Positions 40,701-48,238 of a DNA stretch of 64,000 nt are shown piece after piece. The notes below the pieces were generated by a model. That model worked only from the letters and a program-made list of their open reading frames with translations, was not told the origin of the DNA and searched no databases. The first letter of the stretch is position 1; every line of letters starts with the position of its first letter. A program made the translations under genes and the position numbers. This DNA is from Lineus longissimus (lineage: Eukaryota; Nemertea; Pilidiophora; Heteronemertea; Lineidae). The stretch covers positions 8,436,501 through 8,500,500 of the forward strand of contig NC_088309.1 in NCBI RefSeq assembly GCF_910592395.1, written 5' to 3'.

Positions 40701-43700
40701 AGATTGAAAATGCCAAAACAAGATCTACTCGTTGAAATTAACAATGTTCACTGGACATGCTTATTTCACTGTCAACTGTCCACACTCAATCGTGCCTTTT
40801 TAACCAAATCCTATTTTTATACGAACCTTTTTTCGATTCGTCTCGTGAGATCATGCGAGATCAGATGACGTAGACGTTCGATAATATCAACCTGGTGAGC
40901 CCGTCTCGGTCGACGGAGAAACAGTTGACAACCAACAGGTGAGTCCAGTGAACAAACTTAACAACTCAACTTCACTAAATTTAGTAAAGTTGTCAAAATG
41001 TTCCGATTTCGCAAACTTTAGCCCTTTATAGACAACAATCCCCAGAATGGCCTAGGCTTAGACAATATTATTCAATACGAGATCTTGATTTGGCATTTTG
41101 AAATTGGAAGAATTCGTCATTTCTGCCTGCTTTTCATTTCTTGATATAGTTTCCTTCAACAACCAAATCATTTGTTATTCTCACACCTATTTACAACCAG
41201 TTCACTAGAAATTGAAATTCATCCTCAGCGTATTCTTTTTATGGGTCTTACAATACATGGAACTAATTCCTGATTTGTTCACTTCGCCAGGTATCGAGAA
41301 CAGGACACTGTCAGATGAGCAAAAGCTGCTGCAGAAATTGATGAGAGGCTACGATAAATCTGTTCGTCCAGTCTACAATGCTTCAACACCAGTGGTAGTC
41401 CGTTTGGGTATAACTCTCACACAGATATTCGACGTGGTACGTTCTAACACATTCTAGATGCTGTAAATCATCCATAGTCGAAAGGTTACAAACTCTATAT
41501 AGAACTAGTTAAAGCACTATTTCCCCCTTTCTAGAACAGTTTGCTATAAAGTGAAATTATACCAAGCGCTAAAACTCAGGCTGTCCACAGAGACATACAC
41601 GTATTCGAGACTTGACAAAAGGTTTTGGAGCAGTAGATTGTAGCACTTTTTCAATATATACCAGCATTTTATCGTCACTTAAAGAAATGATAGAAATCAA
41701 CTATGACGAGTTAATGACATGCTGCTGAATGATTCGTCTTGATGAGCAAAGTGACATACAGCAATCCATAATCGTCAACAATGGAAGCTAATGCGAATAA
41801 CTCTGTCGTTTAGCAATGGAGACATTTGTGTCCTTGTGGAGTCTCAACAGATTCAATAGGACACGGATTGGTCTTTCGACCGATTCAAGAAGATAGGGTC
41901 CAATCATGATCATATAAACTACCCTTGGGGAAGTCATCTACTATATACCTTAATCCTCTATTCCATTCGCAACAGGACCTGAAAGTTAAAAAGATTGGAA
42001 AAAATGGTTTAAGTCATGATTCTTGTGACAATGCATGTAAATTGCCTTAACACAGAAATAAAACTAAAACAATCAAATATCACCGCGGATAAACTATTTG
42101 TATCATTCACGTATAATTTTCATTTTCAGGACGAGAGAAACCAAGTATTAGTACTCAACGTTTGGCTTGATCAGGTAAGAGAAAATCTCACTTTACACCA
42201 TTTCAGTTTTCTGAACGACCCGCCGCATTATCGTCAACAGAATGACTGTCTTGTCGCACATAGTCGTTTTCCGATACTGGTATTTCTTCAGCCAAGCGCA
42301 ATGCATTCTTCATGGGGTGATAACAGAATTAAGTTAAATTATGGGCCAGCTGCGAGTAATAACTGACAGTAGAATAGCGGCATCTTTTTAAAAACATACT
42401 CTCTCCCAATTCACAGGTATCTTTTTTAGCTTCACTAAGTATGACACCGATAATTTTATCCAAATTTTTTAATACGCCGGACAACAGTATCGATATGATG
42501 ATACGTGACTGAAATCCTGGAGCGAGAAGTACATCAACTGTAGGAAAACCCATAAATGTCTTTCATATCGTCTTTCACAATGTTTGTCATGTAAATTGAT
42601 CCTCTGACGTTTGGTGATACTGGCATATCTTTAGCCGAGCTGGTCTAATGATCTTTTGTCGAGACGAAAAACGATTAATTACTGCTTGGCCGCACTGTGA
42701 TGATGATCATGATCACGATATCAAGGTCTCTTAAAGCTCCTTCTAATCTTCTCCATGTAACATTCCCATGTATTCTTCTCTTGTTGTGATTAAACCCAGC
42801 TGGTGACCATTTAAAGGGTGATTTTAATGTTGGTGAAACACTGGTGTTCTTAAGCAGAAATGTCCAAGAACACTAGTTTCAACATTAAGTTTTGTCATAG
42901 TTAATTACCAAATGAAGGAAGTGCTTAGATCTTGACCGATTTTTGGCAACACTGGCAGTGAGCCGAGTCCTCTGCAGAATAGATTACTGAAAAAAATGGT
43001 ATCTATTTGAAAGGTCGATAATCTTCACCTCAGAATGACTGTCACACGTTGTAAATTTATCCTTTAACGCGCTTACCGATATTGGTGTTTCTTTAGCTTT
43101 CCTGATCTCCCAATCTATTGGTGCGATGACACAGATTGAGATTGAGAGCGTGGGCTGCCCCAGCCTCACCCATGCGGCAGTGACAGATCGATGTTCATCA
43201 AGGATGCTTATTTATCTTATCTATTGACAGGAATGGGTAGATGAAAAACTCCGCTGGAATCCTGATGACTTCGGCGGCTTGGAAGTACTGCGAGTACCCT
43301 GTGCATTCATTTGGTTGCCAGATATCGTGTTATACAATAGGTATGTTAAACTTTATGCACTAATTCATGTTATCATGACAAACCGCTGCGTCTACAAATA
43401 AAGATAATAATATTTTGTAGGATTTGCATGAACCAGCATGAACATGCACATTACATGAAGCCATTGGAAAAATGATAATAGGATATGTAGGTTCCTGATA
43501 AAATCCCTCACTCAGATTACACAGCAAACCATAAACCATGTCAGTAGTTGAGCGTAGCGTTTCTCATTAACGAAGAGGCAAGTTCACGTTTACAGAATGA
43601 CCTTACTGTGTATTAACTGGTCCTCAGTAATCAATAAAGAAACTGCAATGTTCCTTCTTAGGAACGTATTTTGGATCATTTTATACTGCGCCGCCGGCTC

Positions 43701-46317
43701 ATTTGCTGTTTCGCCAAAAAGCCATTCTTGGTGAGAATACCAAACCCGGTATTTCTGCTTCCCGTTAACCTTGCGATTAAAATTCCAAAGGCATGAAGAC
43801 CTTCATCCATGCAAACACACAATCTTTCGATAATGCTTTCTTTGTCGTTTATGTGCTGGGGCATAATCTAGGCAAATATCAAGGGAACGAACCGCTCTTA
43901 AAGAAATGTATGGCGCTCGAAGATAGTGTAGTGTGATCTGTTTACTTTGTGATGACATGTATAGCCCTTGTTCTAAAACCAAAGAGAAAGTGCCGATGGG
44001 GGTGGGGGATGGTTATCCGCATTTCAAATACGTTAGCTGGGAGAGTAGAATGCCCCACATGGTGATTTACATTCAGTGACAGTTTGACATTGGTTATAAC
44101 AATTCTATTCTAGAATAATTCCTGATCGTCTTCATAGCTCTATCAACGTCGAACTCAAATCATGTCCTTTGATATTTCAGTGTGGACGATTATGGCAAGG
44201 GATACATGCAGGCCTTGGCCATGGTGCATCATTCTGGTAACGTTTTCTGGCCTCCGATTGTTCGTCTTAAGAGTTCGTGCAAACTGGATATAACGTATTT
44301 TCCTTTCGACGATCAAATATGTACATTGAAAATGGGTTCGTGGGCTTACGACGGTTTCCAAGTAGACGTCACGAATAGGTCAGACGATATAGATCTTACT
44401 AACTACGTGGACAACGGAGAGTGGTTTCTGATGAACACACAAGTCAAACGAAACGTTGTGAATTATCCATGCTGCCCGGAGCCATTTCCAGACGTAACCT
44501 TTGGCTTACACCTGCGCCGAAGGACACTGTATTATACGTTTAATGTGATCATACCGTGTGTCATCCTCTCTTCTCTCACATTAGTCGGATTTATGCTTCC
44601 GCCGGACAGTGGAGAAAAAGTGACTTTAGGATTAACTGTTTTATTAGCCTTTTCTGTCTTCATGTTGCTCATCGCGGAAAATATGCCACCTACGTCAGAG
44701 TTCGCACCGTTGATTGGTAAGTATTGTAGCCGGTGTAACTGTTTAGCGAAATATTCAGTATGTGAGGTTGTCGGTAAGTACCACGGCAGAAACCTAAAGT
44801 TACGAAGACAAACAACAAAACTCAATCTCAAGTCAACAACAAAACTCATCCCATCGTCAACAACAAAACTCATCCCATCGTCAACAACAAAACTCAACCC
44901 ATCGTCAACAACAAAACTCAACCCATCGTCAACAACAAAACTCATCCCATCGTCAACAACAAAACTCAACCCATCGTCAACAACAAAACTCAACCCATCG
45001 TCAACAACAAAACTCATCCCATCGTCAACAACAAAACTCAATCCCATGTCAACAACAAAACTCAATCTCACGTCAACTTTACTCATGATTGGAAAAGTTG
45101 CCGCCTCATGCAGCATAACCAGTGTCGCCGACCTCTGAGTTCAGACATCAGTTCCTGATCCAATAGCCGAAAGAAATCGACTGCACTTTTCACAAAGTAG
45201 CAAGATGGTATCTTGTTCTGACTAGCCAAAAGCGATTCTTCATTGATTTCCTTTGATGAGTATTGGATTGAGATCATATGACACTTGACAGTAAAAATGA
45301 CAATTTGATTGATGGCTTTCATCGTCAGTGACACTGATACTGGATTGGCTTTTATAATGAAATACTAACCACTCTGAATTCGGCATGAGGTAGCCGCTGT
45401 TGCAAGGGAGTTGATATGAAATCGGAATTATCTTTTATTTTTCACACGTTAAAATCCTGGTCTGCCGAGGCACTCATTCGTCCCTTTCAGTTTGAGCTAC
45501 ATCTCCATTCTACCACTAGAAAGCCTCTTTGGTACAGACTGATGTCGTAAGGAATTCCTATATAACCCGCCATTACGCATTAGTTAAAAAACAATCGTTT
45601 ACTTAAGCAGATTCGCATTTTCATGGTTTCGTAAAATAGTGTTCCGAAAAGTGTATTGGTTATGATTGGAAACGGATAAGAGAAAAACAAATCTGGTGAA
45701 ATTTACATATTGTATAATTCTCTGTCTTTTCAGGAGTATATCTGACATGTGTAATGGCGATGACGTCACTCTCAGTTATCATCGCCGTTATCATCTTAAA
45801 CATTCATCATAAAGGAGTGGGCGACAAACGACCGCCATATTGGCTGCGTCGACTCGTTCTCTCAAAACTCAGCCACCTTGTTTGCCTGCATAGGAAGGAG
45901 TACACAAAGATATCAAAAAGTCCAAACAGTGAAGAAAAGGGTTTATCGCATAACCATGCTCAATTACAAAGTTTTAAATCGGCCTTTAGCGATTCGCCGA
46001 TGGAGACAACGCGACTTAGCACCCGAATCCACCATGTCAATGAGTCGGACAATGTGGGCCAGGGCATCGGGAATTCTGTGGGCTCGAGCTTCCGTAGCCG
46101 AAACCCAACGGACGAGGAGATCGTCAAGCATTTGCGTGTTCTCATAGACAAACAGGAAAAAGCTGATCATGAGGTGAACGTGATACGGGAGTGGCAGGAC
46201 ATTGCGACTGTCCTCGATAGGTGCCTATTCTGGGTGTTCTTTTTCGTCACAACCGTAGCAACTATTGGTGTCTTAGTTCTTCGGCCTTTGACAAAGAATG
46301 CTGTGCTTGAGTTATGA
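25637..46317 (+). CDS. Nicotinic acetylcholine receptor alpha-type subunit (alpha-9/10-like), six exons
   Basis: Predicted 501-residue subunit of a pentameric acetylcholine-gated cation channel of the plasma membrane, joined from exons 25637-25721, 41291-41436, 42130-42174, 43231-43340, 44181-44716 and 45734-46317. All junctions are GT-AG and phases agree. Seen: signal peptide 1 to about 28; ligand-binding domain about 30-245; Cys loop C162-C176 with 13 residues between; agonist-site aromatics Y127 (loop A), W183 (loop B), Y224 and vicinal C226-C227 (loop C), W94 (loop D); TM1 about 246-268; Gly-Glu-Lys 273-275 before TM2 (cation selectivity in the family); TM2 about 276-294 with Thr at 2' and 6', Leu at 9', Glu at 20'; TM3 about 309-331; cytoplasmic loop about 334-470; TM4 about 471-490. 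Sequons at N32, N58 and N194. The vicinal Cys make it alpha-type. Carrying both binding faces, it could form homomers (inference). The alpha-9/10-like placement is by remembered similarity. Odd: loop C has Phe231 where Tyr is usual, and Cys116 looks unpaired. Confidence 0.95.
28566..28610 (-). repeat. tRNA-like SINE fragment in intron 1
   Basis: On the minus strand, A box TGGCGCAGTGG (28600-28610) and B box AGTTCGACTCC (28566-28576) are both near consensus. They are closer together than in a normal tRNA and the arms do not fold well. Best read as a decayed tRNA-derived element. Confidence 0.4.
38896..39019. mobile_element. Short MITE-like foldback element in intron 1
   Basis: Ends 38896-38927 and 38988-39019 are inverted repeats. 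Both start TGTAAGGTAA when read inward, and 24 of 32 aligned positions match by hand count. Total 124 bp with no coding capacity. A target-site duplication is not evident. Confidence 0.6.
40308..40337 (+). repeat. Short 11-bp tandem repeat
   Basis: GTCTAAAGAA repeated three times near the 3' end of intron 1. Small and probably neutral. Confidence 0.85.
41291..41436 (+). CDS. nAChR exon 2: N-terminal helix and first beta strands
   Basis: 146 nt, residues 29 (split) to 77. Encodes the amphipathic N-terminal helix ([13 protein letters not shown]), a sequon at N58 and the strand ending ITLTQIFDV, which aligns with the start of all nAChR subunits. Acceptor TTCGCCAG at 41283-41290; donor GTACGT at 41437, phase 0. 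The exact 146-nt length is the usual size of exon 2 in this family. Confidence 0.96.
41437..42129 (+). other. nAChR intron 2
   Basis: 693 nt, GTACGT to TTTCAG. Nothing recognisable inside. Confidence 0.93.
42130..42174 (+). CDS. nAChR exon 3: 45-nt exon
   Basis: Exactly 45 nt, phase 0 at both ends, encoding residues 78-92 ([15 protein letters not shown]). Acceptor TTTTCAG, donor GTAAGA. A 45-nt exon here is a hallmark of nAChR genes, and the DERNQ motif is like alpha-9/10 subunits. It would be missed by an ORF-only search because of its size. Confidence 0.97.
42175..43230 (+). other. nAChR intron 3
   Basis: 1056 nt, GTAAGA to TTGACAG. Contains one long imperfect hairpin (42826-42886) and otherwise nothing recognised. 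Confidence 0.93.
42826..42886. repeat. Imperfect inverted repeat (hairpin) in intron 3
   Basis: AATGTTGGTGAAACACTGG at 42826 onward pairs with the arm ending CACTAGTTTCAACATT at 42886. Arms are about 21-26 nt with a 14-nt spacer. No role is evident. Confidence 0.7.
43231..43340 (+). CDS. nAChR exon 4: loop D and loop A
   Basis: 110 nt, residues 93-129 (129 split). Contains loop D Trp94, then WNPDDFGG and the loop A block [11 protein letters not shown] with the agonist-contacting Tyr127. Acceptor TATTGACAG, donor GTATGT at 43341, phase 2. The size of 110 nt is the family standard. Cys116 (RVPCAFIW) sits where vertebrate subunits usually have a non-Cys residue and has no obvious partner. Confidence 0.97.
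43341..44180 (+). other. nAChR intron 4
   Basis: 840 nt, GTATGT to TATTTCAG. Nothing recognisable inside. Confidence 0.93.
44181..44716 (+). CDS. nAChR exon 5: Cys loop, loops B and C, TM1 and TM2
   Basis: 536 nt, residues 129 (split) to 308 (split). Carries Cys loop C162-C176 containing YFPFDDQI, loop B Trp183 (GSWAYDG), sequon N194-R-S, loop C Tyr224-Pro-Cys226-Cys227 and Phe231, a basic pre-TM1 segment, TM1 with Pro254-Cys255, Gly-Glu-Lys and TM2. Acceptor GATATTTCAG; donor G|GTAAGT at 44717, phase 1. A second, equally good donor lies 57 nt downstream in the same frame. The exon merges what is several exons in vertebrate alpha-7. Confidence 0.97.
44774..44779 (+). promoter_or_regulatory. 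Alternative 5' splice site candidate
   Basis: GTAAGT preceded by G, the same context as the main donor at 44717. The 57 nt between them are in frame and stop-free, so exon 5 could extend to 44773 and still join exon 6 in phase. The added residues would lie in the TM2-TM3 linker. Usage is not known. Confidence 0.4.
44809..45072 (+). repeat. 24-bp minisatellite, 11 copies, in intron 5
   Basis: Eleven head-to-tail 24-nt units (264 nt) with core CAACAACAAAACTCA. Units at 44833, 44857, 44929 and 45001 end TCCCATCG; units at 44881, 44905, 44953 and 44977 end ACCCATCG; the first (44809) and last two (45025, 45049) are diverged. As 24 is a multiple of three and the unit has no stop in any forward frame, all three + frames are open across it. 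In the exon 5 frame it reads as TTKL(I/N)PSS repeats. Confidence 0.97.
45734..46317 (+). CDS. nAChR exon 6: TM3, cytoplasmic loop, TM4 and stop
   Basis: 584 nt, residues 308 (split) to 501 with TGA at 46315-46317. TM3 is followed by NIHHKG, then a hydrophilic M3-M4 loop rich in Ser, Thr, Arg and Lys, including an acidic/basic helix just before TM4 ([20 protein letters not shown]) that corresponds to the MA helix. [11 protein letters not shown] leads into TM4 ([18 protein letters not shown]). Acceptor TCTTTTCAG at 45725-45733. The reading frame is fixed by the phase-1 junction with exon 5. Confidence 0.97.
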
Positions 46318-46911
46318 GTTTCCTTTTTCACTGTTAGTAGTGGTTCTATGTAGTAGGAAATGGAGGATGGCTGTGATATAGGTTGGTGTGACGCTTGGGT
46401 GAATCTATATTGCTTCGCCTGAAGGTTCAAGCAGGGGTAGAAAAAAACCGGTGCTTGAAGCGTGATACGCTAGTTTCGCAGAGTAAAGATGATTGCTTAT
46501 TGCTTGCAAAACTGTTAAGATTACTGTCGAATGTAAAGATGAAGTCCGTCATGATGTTAGACTTTTGGTGATGATAGGTTAGTGGATAGGGTGGCGGCTG
46601 GCCAAGTATTGCACTCGTGGGTTTTGCGAGATGTAGGTATGATTATCATTATTAGCTTAAACGAAAGGTGGAACGAAAATTGAATGTAACTATTCTGTAT
46701 GAAATTAAGTGCAGGTTGGAGAAGTCTAATCCATCTCTTAAAAAATGTGAATAAAAAGACATCGTCATTGCCCAAATTGCGTGGAGAAGCGTTTCTCCAA
46801 GGCAGTCTGATCCATCTCACAAAATGTAAATAAAAAATCATTGTCAGTCTTTAAACTTAATTGCGTTTAAAATAGCCAACACTGGTATTGAGGTACATGT
46901 ATTTGAATAAA
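46318..46911 (+). other. Probable 3'UTR of the nAChR gene
   Basis: Begins after the stop codon. AATAAA hexamers are at 46750-46755, 46829-46834 and 46906-46911; which one is used cannot be told. An imperfect duplication lies within it (46721-46866). Confidence 0.5.
46721..46866 (+). repeat. Imperfect 81-bp tandem duplication in the 3'UTR region
   Basis: AGTCTAATCCATCTC at 46723 recurs as AGTCTGATCCATCTC at 46804. Both copies go on through an AATGT(G)AATAAAAA block to an AATTGCG end. The duplication copies a potential polyadenylation hexamer. Confidence 0.75.
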
Positions 46912-48076
46912 AAAGACAAGTGTACTCTGAGGATGAAAGTCCTGACTCCCAGACTGAAGATGTGCTTAATTTGATTGATGGCTTGATAGGTACCAAACAT
47001 GCGGAGGAGCTTAGTCCTGTCTTCGCAGTCAACTTTGCCAATGGACGATATCAAGGGATGTTTGTGATTGTCTGAAGACCATGTCGAAGCTGTCAAATCT
47101 GTTATAGAGCTCATGGCGTGTTAGATGGATACTGTTGATACCATCTGCACAGCGTTATGATTTTTCATATACATACTGTTATTCGGCTCATCCATATAAC
47201 ACTAAACTTGTTGGTTGCAGACCAGTTTTCTTGGTAACAGAGCCCAATTGCATGGTGCTGTTATCTTCATTATTAGGCAATATACTATTCTTCAGACAAG
47301 TCCATGGTCATAGTCAAGATAGTTAAGTCAAGACTTTACAATTCTCTGGAACGAAATTTATCTCGAGGTGTGGAGATAGCGTCGATACAACAGAAGATTA
47401 CATGTATAATTACACTCTACATTGCACTTCTAATCTAAGGTCATTGATTTTGAGCCAAAAATCATTACTTCTGAAAATTAGTTTTTGCTTTGAGTCAACA
47501 CGAATATGATACTAGGTAGTCCAACAGCGATACTTCGTACCTATTTCTAAATACATTAGTCACACAAGTACTATCTACACGTTACTGTAAATAGTTCATT
47601 CAGCATCTTTAGTGATACATACTTTAGAAATGCTGTAAACATTTATTGAGGCGTGGTCATCCTTCTTCTCTCTTTGATAAACGCTGATAGAGATTGTCGT
47701 AGGAGAAAGCATGTGCAGTCTTGTTAAAAAGAAAAAAGACACCTGTGTTTTCTGTTATTCGAAGTCTCTGTTACCCGTTATACTAGTAGTGGCAATACAA
47801 GGGATTAAGAGACTACTTGTATCACGAAAAAATACATTTTTCTAATTTCTGTTTTATGGCTTTTAACACGACTGTGCATTCTTCAGTGTAATGCATCATT
47901 ACCTTCTCTCATATGTACAAATGTAAATATTAGTATTCAACTTTAAATTCTTTATCTTGCATTTACATGTGTTTCATTTGGGTTGAGATTTTTCTATAGT
48001 TCTGTTTTTTGTTTGGTTTTTTTTCTCGGCTGTTGGTGTAACTTTGCTTAATCAGTGTGTCTCTTCTAGCTTCAGT

Positions 48077-48238
48077 ATCATAGCTCCAATTTGTTATCAG
48101 TCTTGTTACATGAGCAGACGACCATTCACGTGCAAATGCTCAGAATTTGTAACCTTCATCATAGCTCTGTTTTATTATCAGGCTTGTAACATCAGCAGAC
48201 AACCATCCACGTGCAACTGCTCAGAATTTGTAATCTTA
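48077..48238 (+). repeat. 81-bp tandem duplication downstream of the nAChR
   Basis: Two copies at 48077 and 48158, each starting ATCATAGCTC and sharing ACGTGCAA.TGCTCAGAATTTGTAA near the end. The unit is 27 codons, and one + frame (48044-48295) stays open over both copies with several Cys kept. No protein family is recognised, so it is called a repeat rather than a gene. Confidence 0.8.

Larger units (their letters stand above)
25722..41290 (+). other. nAChR intron 1 (about 15.6 kb)
   Basis: Bounded by GTAAGT and GCCAG. Open frames inside are short and resemble no family I recognise. It contains a tRNA-like fragment on the minus strand (28566-28610), a foldback MITE-like element (38896-39019), a short 11-bp tandem triplet (about 40308-40337), a G-rich run (about 31851-31867) and a GTGAGT donor-like site at 40939. 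I see no convincing host gene nested in it. Confidence 0.7.
44717..45733 (+). other. nAChR intron 5, frame open for the first 419 nt
   Basis: 1017 nt, GTAAGT to TTTTCAG. The exon 5 reading frame continues without a stop until TGA at 45136-45138, because the 24-bp repeat at 44809-45072 lacks stops. A second GTAAGT donor is present at 44774. Confidence 0.93.

Noticed and set aside
41212-41290. Open frame running from intron 1 into exon 2 that looks like an alternative signal peptide
   Set aside because: The apparent first Met is a TTG, not ATG; the hydrophobic residues come from the pyrimidine-rich tract before the acceptor. The only ATG in the stretch (41257) is not followed by a signal sequence.
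44532-45116. 194-codon minus-strand frame with FVVDDGLS repeats
   Set aside because: It is the antisense shadow of exon 5 and the 24-bp minisatellite.
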